Origin: Desulfosarcina widdelii
GTDB taxonomy: Bacteria; Desulfobacterota; Desulfobacteria; Desulfobacterales; Desulfosarcinaceae
Length of the DNA: 64,000 nt
Direction: 5' to 3'
NCBI RefSeq assembly: GCF_009688965.1
Contig: NZ_AP021875.1
Location: 5,332,001-5,396,000 of the forward strand
The notes beneath the pieces are model-generated. The model was not told where the DNA came from and searched no databases. It saw only the letters and a program-made list of their open reading frames with translations. Below, piece after piece: positions 42,986 to 51,562 of this stretch (its first letter is position 1; the number at the start of each line of letters is the position of its first letter). The position numbers and the translations under genes were made by a program.

Positions 42986-44362
42986 TCAGTGCCTGGCCTT
43001 GATGCTGCCGGCGTCGATGCCGTATTTCTTGATCTTGTAATGGATGGCCCGGCGGCTGATGCCCAATACCTCCGCCGCTTCTTTTTGAACGCCGCCGGTT
43101 TGCTCTAGTGCCCTGAGGATGGTGTTTTTTTCGCTGGCCTCCAATGAAAGGCAGCTTTCGTCAGGTTGGGGACCGCACTCGTCTTTTTCGATGCCGGCCA
43201 TGTGAAAATCGTCGGGACGAAGAACATTGTCCTTGCACAGGACGATGCCGCCCTCGATGGCGTTTTTGAGTTCGCGGACATTACCGGGCCAGGTGTGGGC
43301 GCAGAGCCAGTCCATGGTTTCTTCCGTGACGGTTACCGATTCCTGGTTGTGCTGCTGGCAGAATTGACGGGTAAAGTGCTCGACCAAAAGGGGGATGTCC
43401 GCTTTTCTTTCCCGTAGCGGGGGAATCGTCAACGTAACCACCCGCAGGCGGAAAAACAGGTCTTCACGAAACTGACCGTTTTTGATGGCCTCCCCCAGAT
43501 CGGCATTGGTGGCCGCAATGATCCGGCAGTCCACGGGCGTCCCTTTTAGCCCGCCGATCCTTCTAATGGTTCGATCCTCGATGAAACGGAGCAGCCGGAT
43601 CTGCATTTCGTGGGAGATATTGCCGATTTCGTCTAGAAAGAGGGTGCCCGTATCGGCCGTTTCGATGAGTCCTTTCTTGTCGCTCACGGCATGGGTAAAG
43701 GACCCTTTGACGTGACCAAACAGTTCGCTTTCCAGCAGCCCGGCCGGGGTGGCTCCGCAGTCGACCACGACAAACGGTTTATGCCGGCGGGGACCCAACT
43801 GGTGAATCTGCTTGGCAACGCGCTCTTTGCCCACGCCGCTTTCCCCGAGGATAAGGACGTTAACGCTGCTTTGGGCGACTTTACGAACCAGGCCTTGCAG
43901 ATTTTTCATGGCCGGGCTTTTGACCGCGTCCTTGATTGTCTCCTCAGTTGCCGGTTCTGTCTGTCCCGCCGCTGTTGCTCCCTGGAATTCCTGCAGCATT
44001 TGACGGATTTTTTCGGTCAGGGCCTTGCCGTCAAAGGGCTTCTCGACGTAATCGACAGCCCCGGACTTGACGGCTTTAACCGCGTCGGGGACGTTGGCAT
44101 AAGCGGTCAGAAAGATCACCGGAAGGCCCGGCTGCGTCCGAATAATTTCCGACAACAGCTCCATGCCGTCCATTTCGGGCATCTTTACATCAGATACGAC
44201 AAGATCGATTCGGCGGGTTTTGAGGATTTGAAGGGCCTTGCGTCCGCCGTCCGCCTTGTAAACCGTTAGACCGCAGGAGGAGAGACGGGCATCCAGCACC
44301 TCCAGAACATTACGATCGTCATCGACGACGAGAACCGATTGTGAGGAAGAGGAATTATTCAT
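42986..44362 (-). CDS. NtrC-family sigma-54 response regulator (QseF/GlrR-like)
   Basis: A protein of 458 residues: receiver (VVDDDRN, VVSDVKMPEMDG, VEKPFDG), sigma-54 activation AAA+ domain (Walker A GESGVGKE, Walker B GTLFLDEIG, arginine-finger region REDLFFRLRV) and a Fis-type helix-turn-helix (KEAAEVLGISRRAIHYKIKKYG). The sigma-54 contact loop, normally GAFTGA, is GSFTHA here; the FT core is kept but the last GA is altered. It is the last gene after a kinase and a lipoprotein, the order of E. coli qseE-qseG-qseF (glrK-yfhG-glrR). Confidence 0.9.
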   Translation of the reverse strand: MNNSSSSQSVLVVDDDRNVLEVLDARLSSCGLTVYKADGGRKALQILKTRRIDLVVSDVKMPEMDGMELLSEIIRTQPGLPVIFLTAYANVPDAVKAVKSGAVDYVEKPFDGKALTEKIRQMLQEFQGATAAGQTEPATEETIKDAVKSPAMKNLQGLVRKVAQSSVNVLILGESGVGKERVAKQIHQLGPRRHKPFVVVDCGATPAGLLESELFGHVKGSFTHAVSDKKGLIETADTGTLFLDEIGNISHEMQIRLLRFIEDRTIRRIGGLKGTPVDCRIIAATNADLGEAIKNGQFREDLFFRLRVVTLTIPPLRERKADIPLLVEHFTRQFCQQHNQESVTVTEETMDWLCAHTWPGNVRELKNAIEGGIVLCKDNVLRPDDFHMAGIEKDECGPQPDESCLSLEASEKNTILRALEQTGGVQKEAAEVLGISRRAIHYKIKKYGIDAGSIKARH

Positions 44363-44374
44363 AATATCATGGTA

Positions 44375-45079
44375 TCATTCGCCGGAGGTTGATATCTCCG
44401 ATTTTTTCTTTTGAATACTCTGGTCGATGGCTTCCAGTGCCTTGATTTTTTCTTTCAGAGAACGGTTCTCGGCCAGAATTTTGGCGATTTTTAGCTGCAA
44501 TTTGTCTGCCCGTTTGGCTTTTTTTCTCAGTTCGGCCATTTCGGCCTCAAGGCGATCCTCTTCATTTTGCGGTTGGTCCGCCTTTTCTTGCATAGTTGGC
44601 GTTTTTGTGCCGGTGGCCGCCTCCGGCGGCTCCGCTGACGAATCGACCTCCACCTCGCCGGATGATGCTTGGGACGCCAGGCGAACGACCAACGGATCGA
44701 GCAGGGCCTGGCTCCAGGTCGCATCGGCATCCGCCGTCGAATCGGCAAACGCATGCCACATGCCGATGGCAACGGAAAATTCGGCTGGCGTGTCGGCCAG
44801 CAGAAGGCAACAGCAGATTTCTCCCAGCCACGCCCGGCGCTCGATTTTTTCGTTTTTACGGTCCGATTTTATGGTTCGGAATCGGGCCAGCGCCTTTTCG
44901 AAATCGCCCTGGTCGTATATTTCCAGGGCTGCGTCCAGGGCTTCGTAATCCTTCTTGAAGCGTTGACGACTCATTTTGTCGTCTAAATTCTGAAAAATGG
45001 ACGCGCAGCCGGTAAACAGGGCCATCAGGGTCATTAAACCGATCATCCGGCGGCAGGTTGGGTTCAAAAAAGCGATCAT
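44375..45079 (-). CDS. QseG/YfhG-like lipoprotein
   Basis: A protein of 234 residues. The ATG at 45079 follows AAGGA. The signal ends in a lipobox (LFTGCAS). The body is helical with a TPR-like middle (ALEIYDQGDFEKALARFRTI) and a C-terminal coiled coil (KLQLKIAKILAENRSLKEKI). In enterobacteria the outer-membrane lipoprotein QseG, of about this size, is encoded between the QseE kinase and the QseF regulator and activates the kinase. The same order and spacing here suggest the same job. Confidence 0.7.
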   Translation of the reverse strand: MIAFLNPTCRRMIGLMTLMALFTGCASIFQNLDDKMSRQRFKKDYEALDAALEIYDQGDFEKALARFRTIKSDRKNEKIERRAWLGEICCCLLLADTPAEFSVAIGMWHAFADSTADADATWSQALLDPLVVRLASQASSGEVEVDSSAEPPEAATGTKTPTMQEKADQPQNEEDRLEAEMAELRKKAKRADKLQLKIAKILAENRSLKEKIKALEAIDQSIQKKKSEISTSGE

Positions 45080-45227
45080 GCGATAGTTGTCCTTGGATCT
45101 CAATTCATCTTGAAAATCGCAGGCCAGGGTTCGGCCTCGATCCTGATTTTTTGGAAACCGTTCTAATCGGCATCGCTCGACAATTCAAGAAAATTCAACG
45201 TTCGACCTTGTCGTCCGCCAATAATTG

Positions 45228-46697
45228 TCAGTGGCCGGGAGCACTGGGCAAGGTAAATCCAAAAGTGCTCCCTTTGCCTACCTGGCTGTTGACCCACACC
45301 GTCCCATGGTGCGATTCGACGATGTTTTTGACGATGCTCAATCCCAGCCCCACTCCTTCCAGCCGTTCGCGCTCCCGCTGTCCCCGGTAGTATTTGTTGA
45401 ACAGAAAGGCTTGATCCTCTTCCAGAATGCCCGGTCCGTTGTCCTTGACGAAAAAAGAGAGCCTGTTTCTCGACCGGTGCTGGCGAACGCCGACAGTGAC
45501 CCGTGTGTCGGCACCGGAGAATTTGACGGCGTTGGACAGGTAGTTCAGCAGCGCCTGCTGGAGTTGCTTGTGGTCACCGACAATGGGAGGCAATTGGGGG
45601 GGGACCTGAACAAACAATTCGATTTTTTTTGACTCGGCGGCCAGTTTGATGCTGTTGGTGCATTCGGTGATCAGGCTATGGGGATCGATGGGTTCCAGTT
45701 TCATGTTGAGCAGACCGGGTTCCAGCCTGGAGGCCTGCATCAGGTGGCTCAGCAGGTCGCTGATGCGGCTGATTTCCGAACCGGCGATCTCAAGAAATTT
45801 TTGTTGTCTTTTGTTGATGGGGCCCATGACCTTTTCCTGGATCATATTGACCGACTCGCGAATGGACGTCAGCGGCGTACGGATTTCGTGGCTGAGCATG
45901 GAGATGAAATCCGAGCGCATGCGCTCTTCTTTACGCAGGCGATGGGCCATTTCGTTGAAGGCGTGGGCCAGTTCGCTGAATTCGTCCTGTCCGCGAACCT
46001 CCATCGGTTGACTCAGTCTGTCCGAAGAGAGCTCCCGGATTCCGTCCATAAGTTCACGCAAAGGGCGGATCATGGAGTAGGCAAGGTAAAAGATCCCCAG
46101 CAACCCCACCAGGCTGGAGACAGCCAGGCCGATCAGGCCGTTTTTGGCGGAAAGGCGACCCCTGCGGTTCAATTCCCGGGTGGCCTGCTCGATTTCCTCT
46201 TCGTTTTTGAGCCGTTCGGCGGAAATGATGCCGATCCATTCGTTGACTTTCACTTCGGGGATCAAGAACTTGTCGATGACGTCTGGCTCCCTGGCATCGC
46301 CTGCAAGATAAGCGGAGACCTTGGTCGCATTGGGGTAGGTCGCATACGCCTCACTGATGTCCCGCCAGCCCTCGGCGATGTCGTGGCCCCCGGTGGTCAA
46401 TTGGACCACCATGGAAAGGTTTTCCTCGAAGCTTTTTTGGGCCTCGTTGAAAAATACCAGATAATCGTCTTTTTTGAGCAACTGATATTTCTGCCTGTTT
46501 TCTTCCATGCTGAGCAGGGCTTCGGTCATTTTTTTCGTGGCCGAGGCAATGGCATAGTTTTTCGCCACGATGGACCCGGAAAGCCCCACCACCTGCTGCA
46601 CATTGATGTACATCACCAGTATGGTGCCATAAAAAATGGCGATAATGACCAGAAACCAGATCAGCAATTTTCCGGTTATGCCGAGATGAAATCGCAT
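45228..46697 (-). CDS. Membrane sensor histidine kinase (QseE/GlrK-like)
   Basis: A protein of 489 residues. Helix one is at residues 8-30 and helix two near 170-192, enclosing a 140-residue helical periplasmic sensor. A HAMP domain (PLRELMDGIRELSSDRLSQPM), HisKA (SDFISMLSHEIRTPLTSIRES) and HATPase (NYLSNAVKFSG, DNGPGI, GVGLGLSIVKNIVES) follow. It is the first gene of a kinase-lipoprotein-regulator unit. The regulator encoded 0.9 kb downstream is the probable phosphate acceptor. Confidence 0.9.
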   Translation of the reverse strand: MRFHLGITGKLLIWFLVIIAIFYGTILVMYINVQQVVGLSGSIVAKNYAIASATKKMTEALLSMEENRQKYQLLKKDDYLVFFNEAQKSFEENLSMVVQLTTGGHDIAEGWRDISEAYATYPNATKVSAYLAGDAREPDVIDKFLIPEVKVNEWIGIISAERLKNEEEIEQATRELNRRGRLSAKNGLIGLAVSSLVGLLGIFYLAYSMIRPLRELMDGIRELSSDRLSQPMEVRGQDEFSELAHAFNEMAHRLRKEERMRSDFISMLSHEIRTPLTSIRESVNMIQEKVMGPINKRQQKFLEIAGSEISRISDLLSHLMQASRLEPGLLNMKLEPIDPHSLITECTNSIKLAAESKKIELFVQVPPQLPPIVGDHKQLQQALLNYLSNAVKFSGADTRVTVGVRQHRSRNRLSFFVKDNGPGILEEDQAFLFNKYYRGQRERERLEGVGLGLSIVKNIVESHHGTVWVNSQVGKGSTFGFTLPSAPGH

Positions 46698-46821
46698 GGT
46701 TGGTTGGGCCTTTCCGAAATGTACGTATGTTCACCCGTGTTCGTCCATATTCAGGGCGGACAGCAGTGTGGGTTTCCGTTAGCACAACTGGACGACGCAA
46801 ATCAAACCATGCCGGCAAGAC

Positions 46822-46859
46822 GCGCAAATTTCGTAACCAAGTGTGCAAATTTCGTAACC
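46822..46859 (+). promoter_or_regulatory. Two 17-bp direct repeats phased at 21 bp (candidate activator sites)
   Basis: G(C/T)GCAAATTTCGTAACC occurs at 46822-46838 and 46843-46859, a 21-bp period or two helical turns, with one mismatch. They lie 60-100 bp upstream of the sigma-54 promoter, the usual place for enhancer-binding proteins. The regulator encoded at 42986 is the natural candidate to bind them. Confidence 0.5.
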
Positions 46860-46920
46860 GGAAGGCTTTATTGGCATCAAATTTTGGATCATTGGGTTCG
46901 CAGGCGGGACTTTAAAATCG

Positions 46921-46935
46921 TGGCATGGGCATTGC
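46921..46935 (+). promoter_or_regulatory. Sigma-54 promoter
   Basis: TGGCATGGGCATTGC, followed by TTTTT, matches TGGCAC-N5-TTGC with one mismatch and with both invariant doublets (GG and GC) at the right distance. The predicted start is near 46947, about 70 bp before the small Arg-rich gene. Confidence 0.6.
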
Positions 46936-47016
46936 TTTTTATGTAGGTTTAAGATAAACGCGTACCAATACGTTTGGTGCCGCTTCCGTTGCTGCTTTCA
47001 TATTATGAGGTTGGCC

Positions 47017-47220
47017 ATGAAAATGGAAAAATGGCGTCACCACGCAAGCACCGCCCCCAAAGACCGGCGATTTCTTTCCGAGCGACGCCGGTTCTCTTAC
47101 GCGGGTTTCATTCCCGAACGAAGATCCGGTAAAGATCGCAGGGCCGCCGAGCCGCAGGTATACGGCCGCGAGACTGTTGCGACGCAGATCCTTTATGAAA
47201 GATGGGTTGACTGCCCATAG
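47017..47220 (+). CDS. Arg-rich 67-residue protein under sigma-54 control
   Basis: The ATG at 47017 was chosen because GAGG lies 7 bp upstream. The protein is basic (RHHASTAPKDRRFLSERRRF, then PERRSGKDRRAA) and its C-terminal third is more hydrophobic (VATQILYERWVDCP). It shares length and the DRR-rich motif with the 67-residue protein at 31042 but little else. The function is unknown. A sigma-54 promoter and phased repeats directly upstream suggest it is a target of the neighbouring two-component system. Confidence 0.6.
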   Translation: MKMEKWRHHASTAPKDRRFLSERRRFSYAGFIPERRSGKDRRAAEPQVYGRETVATQILYERWVDCP

Positions 47221-47564
47221 CGAAGTCCACTTATTCATAAAACCGATGGCATTCGATTGCCGCTGCATCCCGGCTCGCGGTGTTGCTCGGCGCACAAATA
47301 GGTGTTGGCTATTCACGCTTCTCGCGCCTTGCGATCCATAGCGCAGCAACAATCTCGGTACGTCATCGTATTTATGAACAGGTGTACTTAGACATCTTTA
47401 TGAACAGGTGTACTTAGACATCCATTCCGTCCGACTCCCGATGGATGAATTTTTATTCCCGGCTTGAATGTTACCCTGCGTTAATCGAAGCAGGGGGTGT
47501 TTTCCCGATCGCGATTCCTGACCCGAATTGAGGTTCCGACAGATCACGGAGTAGCCTACCCCGA
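47221..47564. other. 344-bp gap holding a palindromic repeat with duplicated end
   Basis: Almost all of the first 200 bases are the palindromic element 47223-47422. The rest, up to the Fn3 gene, shows no clear promoter. No gene is seen. Confidence 0.5.
47223..47422. repeat. Palindromic element with a tandemly duplicated 26-bp right end
   Basis: The left arm AAGTCCACTTATTCATAAA (47223-47241) pairs at 16 of 19 positions with TTTATGAACAGGTGTACTT (47371-47389). The right end, 26 bp from TTTATGAACAGG through GACATC, is present twice in perfect tandem (47371-47396 and 47397-47422). An inner pair, GTTGCT with AGCAAC, adds to the fold. The duplication suggests slippage or repeated use of the end by a mobilising enzyme. 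Confidence 0.7.
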
Positions 47565-48827
47565 ATGAAACGACCTCGGATTCCAAGCTGTCAGACGACA
47601 CCGGTTTCACCATGGGCCGCCGCCATTTTCCTGGCGGGCCTAGTGATTCTGTTCCCCGCTTTTTCCCACGCATCCCGGCAGGTGACCCTGGCCTGGGATG
47701 CCAATGATTCGAAACCGGAAGGATATCGGGTCTTTTCCCGGCAGTCTGGCGAGGCCTACAATTATGACCATCCGATATGGGAAGGTACGGCAACCACCTG
47801 CACCCTGATCGGCTTGGACGATTTCACTGACTACGCCTTTGTCGTGCGTGCCTATGACGGCAATTTGGAAAGCGCCGATTCCAACGAAGTGAGACTTCCC
47901 AGTCTGGTCGCCGAGCCCGAGCAGCCGGAGGCGACGTCCTCACAAGACGATGCCGAGGACCTTTTCCTGACCCCCGTTCTTCAAACCGCCGCCTTCAGTT
48001 CGGCGGATTCCAACGACACCCACTTGCAGACCCGGTGGATCCTCACCCGAGAGTCGGACGGGGTGTGTATTATGGATTTGACCAGCACCAGCGATCTTAC
48101 CGAACTGGACGTGCCCGTGCTGATGCTCGAAGATAATACCACCTATTCGTGGACGGTCCGACACACCAGTGCCAAGGGCTCCGTTTCAGATTGGTCTACG
48201 CCCAGCCGGTTTACCACCGGTACGAGTGCGTTGGATGGCGACGGCAACGGCATCCCCGACGAACAGGAAGTGGAGACGACCATCGATTTGGATGACAACG
48301 GGGTGGCCGATGCCGAACAGGAGGACCTTCGGTGCGTTTATGTCGTGGACAGCGCCGGTCAGGTTGCCGTCAGCGCACCTTCCGGAAGCGGGGTGTCCCG
48401 GATTACAGCCATGGAGGCCACCGACCTGGATACCATCGGTTCCGTCGATCGGATGCCCTATGACCTGCCCCTGGGATTGGTCAGCTTCCGACTGGAGTTG
48501 GAGCATACAGGGGGCATCGCCCGGATCCGGATCTATTTTTCCGATCCGGCACCCCAGAGTGCCCGATGGATCAAATACGACACCATCAACGGTTGGCAGG
48601 ATTACTCGGTCCACGCAACGTTTGCCGATGACGGCCTCTTTGTCGATCTGGAAATTCAGGATGGCGGGTTCGGAGATGTTGACGGTGTGGAAAACGGCAT
48701 CATCATCGACCCTTCCGGATACGGCATCGCCAACGACAGCGAGGCTTGCTCGCTGACCGACGCGCAATCGTCATCCGGTGGGGGCGGTGGCGGATGCTTC
48801 ATTTCCAACACGCTGTGGGCCCACTGA
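47565..48827 (+). CDS. Exported Fn3 / choice-of-anchor U protein with short CFI-type tail
   Basis: A protein of 420 residues with a Sec signal (AAAIFLAGLVILFPAFSHA). Residues 38-110 are one fibronectin type III domain (RQVTLAWDANDSKPEGYRV). A second beta domain follows (TYSWTVRHTSAKGSVSDWS). A calcium-loop-like stretch (DGDGNGIPDEQE, DLDDNGVADAEQ) comes before a choice-of-anchor U domain (PQSARWIKYDTINGWQ, DGGFGDVDGVENG). The C-terminus is SSSGGGGGGCFIS followed by only eight residues; related proteins have a longer CFI-box tail. It is probably surface-located. Confidence 0.75.
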   Translation: MKRPRIPSCQTTPVSPWAAAIFLAGLVILFPAFSHASRQVTLAWDANDSKPEGYRVFSRQSGEAYNYDHPIWEGTATTCTLIGLDDFTDYAFVVRAYDGNLESADSNEVRLPSLVAEPEQPEATSSQDDAEDLFLTPVLQTAAFSSADSNDTHLQTRWILTRESDGVCIMDLTSTSDLTELDVPVLMLEDNTTYSWTVRHTSAKGSVSDWSTPSRFTTGTSALDGDGNGIPDEQEVETTIDLDDNGVADAEQEDLRCVYVVDSAGQVAVSAPSGSGVSRITAMEATDLDTIGSVDRMPYDLPLGLVSFRLELEHTGGIARIRIYFSDPAPQSARWIKYDTINGWQDYSVHATFADDGLFVDLEIQDGGFGDVDGVENGIIIDPSGYGIANDSEACSLTDAQSSSGGGGGGCFISNTLWAH

Positions 48828-48834
48828 GACATGC

Positions 48835-49359
48835 TTAGTTCCTGAAATGTGCCGCTTTGCCGCTGGATTTGTCGATGGAGAGAAATACGGAAACGATAAA
48901 TTCGGCGATGGCCTCGATGTCGTCCAGCCCGAACCGGGGCAGTTCCACGTCAAAGGGGGTGTCGGAAACCATGGCGATCAATGTATCGTCCTTAAGGCAG
49001 GCGGGGCGACGATGGCACTGGGACCTGAAAATTTCAATTTTCGGCGCACGGTCCTTTTTAAACCCTTCCGTTATCAGAAGGTCCACGTCTTCAAAATAGG
49101 GTGCCAGGTTGTCCAGGGACTCGCCGGGAGAATCCTTGATCATGGCGATCTGACCGGGTGAGGCGATCATGACGGCATCGGCTCCGGCTTGCCGGTGGCG
49201 GTAACTGTCCTTGCCTTTGTGATCGATATCGAAGCCGTGATGGGCGTGTTTGACAACGCCGACGCGGTATCCCCGGCGTTTCAATTCGGGGATCAGTTTT
49301 TCGATCAGCGTGGTTTTGCCGGAATCCGACTTGCCCACGATGGAGAGAACAGGTGGCAA
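48835..49359 (-). CDS. mobB: Molybdopterin-guanine dinucleotide biosynthesis protein B
   Basis: A protein of 174 residues starting at TTG 49359, chosen for the AAAGGAGG ribosome site 8 bp upstream. The P-loop is GKSDSGKTTLIEKL, followed by VGVVKHAHHGFDIDHKGKDSYRHRQAGA and LLITEGFKKDRAPKIEIFR, all MobB landmarks. It is a GTP-binding adaptor for molybdenum or tungsten cofactor nucleotide attachment, needed by formate dehydrogenases and similar enzymes. It stands alone, convergent with the Fn3 gene. Confidence 0.93.
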   Translation of the reverse strand: MPPVLSIVGKSDSGKTTLIEKLIPELKRRGYRVGVVKHAHHGFDIDHKGKDSYRHRQAGADAVMIASPGQIAMIKDSPGESLDNLAPYFEDVDLLITEGFKKDRAPKIEIFRSQCHRRPACLKDDTLIAMVSDTPFDVELPRFGLDDIEAIAEFIVSVFLSIDKSSGKAAHFRN

Positions 49360-49581
49360 AGCAGCCTCCTTTGGCCCTTGGCGGTACGCATGAAAATGGG
49401 TTGGGCGGTTGCAAACGAGCCCAAACTAAGTCGGGCGACAAGGGATGTCAAGGCGGTCGGATCGTGATCGCAGGACCGCCGGATCGGCTTGACCGGCGAT
49501 CCGGATCGGGATACTAATCGTTTCCGTTAATGGAGCTATGGGGGCGGTCCGGGAATTTGCCCGGCTTCGCCAGTATTCCCG

Positions 49582-50034
49582 TTGTCCGATAAAGAGCGAA
49601 TTTCAAACCCATCGAGGTGTACGATCATACCGAACGTTCAGATTGTCGTGGTCGAAGACGACCCGCTGGTGAGGGATTTCGTAGTGGATGCTTTCGAGTT
49701 CAGCATCAACCGCAAGATTCACACCTTTGACAGCGGGTTTGCGGCCTGGCAGTACATTCAATCCGGTTCTCCCGTTCACATTGTATTTGCGGACATCCAT
49801 GTGCCCGAAATGGATGGGATTGAATTGACCGCCCGGATCAAGGCGGTGGCCCCTGAAACCGTCTGTATCCTGGCATCGGGCAATCCAACGGATGCATCCC
49901 GGGCGGAGAGTGCCGGTGCCGATGCATTTTTGCTCAAGCCTTACGGCATCAGCGACCTTTTTGCCCTGATTCAGACATTTGTGGCAGACGGCGACGACAG
50001 GCCAGGGCAAAGTCCTCCGGATAATGGCCGTTGA
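49582..50034 (+). CDS. Stand-alone receiver-domain response regulator
   Basis: A protein of 150 residues if read from TTG 49582. The start is uncertain because no ribosome site or ATG is near. The receiver is complete: acidic pair VVEDDP, phospho-Asp in VFADIHVPEMDG, Ser/Thr position in LASGNP, and Lys in LLKPYG. No output domain follows. It would pass a signal by protein contact. Its 3' end overlaps the convergent GalT-like gene by 86 bp. Confidence 0.75.
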   Translation: MSDKERISNPSRCTIIPNVQIVVVEDDPLVRDFVVDAFEFSINRKIHTFDSGFAAWQYIQSGSPVHIVFADIHVPEMDGIELTARIKAVAPETVCILASGNPTDASRAESAGADAFLLKPYGISDLFALIQTFVADGDDRPGQSPPDNGR

Positions 50035-51562
50035 TCCACCGCAATTGGGCTTCGCTGAAGGCGCCGGGAGATTGGGGCAGCCTGGGCAAAAAAGCGACCA
50101 GCAAGCGCTGATCGTCGCTGCCGCCGGCGATGGATTTGGAATATTCGATGCTGGTGATCATTCGGGCTCCCAAGGCTCCCAGTACGCGGACGGCGGCAAA
50201 GATGGCCCGGTCCAGGGATCGGCGCATTAAAGCGTCCGCCTCGACGATATTGCCCACCGGCAGTTTGGGCATCAGATTCAGTTCCCACTGGGATGTCTGG
50301 GCTTTGGGAACGAAAACCAAGACCCGTTCGTCCTCGAATACCACCAGGCTGCGCTCGGCCTTTTGGTTTCCATCCATTCGTCGGTTTCCCATGATCGCCT
50401 TTTCGTAGCACTCGAAGAACCCTTTGCCCGTCTCGCGCCGAAACACCTCAACCCAGTCCCTCACCAGATCACCGCAGGCATAGGCCGGCAGGCTGCCCTG
50501 CCCATCGGCCAAAGAGACCCGGCCGGGAATCAGGGCATACTGCTGGTGAATCTGCTGGTGGGAGGCGTGCAGGCGATATCCGCTGGGGGCGTAGTCGAAG
50601 CCGAAATTCCAGCCCCACAGTGTTCGGTCGAAATCCATTGTATCCGATTTTTCTATCCGAGAGAGAATTTTTTGCCGGAGCGCCTCCAGAGCCTGCTCGT
50701 CCAGGGAATGCCCAACCGATTCGAGCGGTTCGCCCAAATGGCCGGCCAGGCGGGCATAGCTGCGCTGATAATAAAGGTGGCGCATGGCGGCCATGTCCTG
50801 AAGGGTCAGATCCTGCAGACGGTACCGTACGGCATCGTCGGCCATGTTGGCGGCGTAGTGGCCCCAGGGAATGTAGGAGTTGCGCCGCAGGTACTCGAAT
50901 ACGTGGCTTTGGGCGTCGGACCACTCCCCCACGATTTCGCTGGCTCCCTGGGCTCCGGGGCGCAGCACCATGACCTGTTTGAAATTGTCGGGAAGATACG
51001 GGTTGTTGGCGACGGCTTCAAAGAGGGCTTCGTCGGCGAGGTCGGCCTTGATTTTTCCGTCGGCCCGTTTGACGAAGGGCAATCCCCAGGGCCGGCCGCT
51101 GATTTTTTCCAGGCACAGGTCGCAGGACACATGGGCCAGGCAGCACAGGTCCCGGCTATCGGTCGAGGTTGTCGCCAGGGCCAGTTGAAGGGGGCGGGGA
51201 AGGCTCCGGATGGCGCTGGCTGCCGAGGCGTCGTCGGGATAGGCGTCGGAAAAGGAGATTTCAGGCGCCGGGGGCAGCCGAATCGACTCGGGATCTGCGG
51301 CCCGGCTGTCGGCCCAGGGCTTGCCGATATAGGTTGTCCCCCGGAAAGAAAAGGCGTTGGGAACTTCGAAAATTGCGTCCGCAGCCGGTTCCCGTACCGG
51401 CCCTTCGGGGAAGTTGAAGGTATTGCGGTGGCGGGTGCCGTCGGGGAAAAGACCCAGATCGGCCACCGCGGCCGCCGGTCGGAAATTGTCGGTCGTGAAG
51501 TGGGGGCGGTGGATACCGTAAACGAACCGCCCCGCCGGAGAAACACAGGTGCGCAGTTCCAT
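49949..51562 (-). CDS. GalT/HIT-superfamily-like protein divergent from the PKS
   Basis: A protein of 537 residues. The ATG at 51562 follows AAAGGAACG. It has no signal or helices. The first part reads FRGTTYIGKPW. The middle has RLHASHQQIHQQYALIPG, a histidine-rich motif placed like the HxH of galactose-1-phosphate uridylyltransferases. The last third (VVFEDERVLVFVPKAQTSQWELNLMP) fits a second HIT-like half. The assignment is tentative. Being divergent from the polyketide synthase by 289 bp, it may be a nucleotidyl- or phospho-transferase acting on the same product. Confidence 0.5.
   Translation of the reverse strand: MELRTCVSPAGRFVYGIHRPHFTTDNFRPAAAVADLGLFPDGTRHRNTFNFPEGPVREPAADAIFEVPNAFSFRGTTYIGKPWADSRAADPESIRLPPAPEISFSDAYPDDASAASAIRSLPRPLQLALATTSTDSRDLCCLAHVSCDLCLEKISGRPWGLPFVKRADGKIKADLADEALFEAVANNPYLPDNFKQVMVLRPGAQGASEIVGEWSDAQSHVFEYLRRNSYIPWGHYAANMADDAVRYRLQDLTLQDMAAMRHLYYQRSYARLAGHLGEPLESVGHSLDEQALEALRQKILSRIEKSDTMDFDRTLWGWNFGFDYAPSGYRLHASHQQIHQQYALIPGRVSLADGQGSLPAYACGDLVRDWVEVFRRETGKGFFECYEKAIMGNRRMDGNQKAERSLVVFEDERVLVFVPKAQTSQWELNLMPKLPVGNIVEADALMRRSLDRAIFAAVRVLGALGARMITSIEYSKSIAGGSDDQRLLVAFLPRLPQSPGAFSEAQLRWINGHYPEDFALACRRRLPQMSESGQKGR

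Larger units (their letters stand above)
46698..47016. other. 319-bp divergent regulatory region
   Basis: It lies between the sensor kinase gene (minus) and the small Arg-rich gene (plus). It contains two phased direct repeats at 46822-46859 and a sigma-54 promoter at 46921-46935 pointing right. No sigma-70 promoter for the kinase was recognised. Confidence 0.6.

Noticed and set aside
47371..47422. CRISPR array
   Set aside because: Only two repeats, directly abutting with no spacer, and no cas genes.
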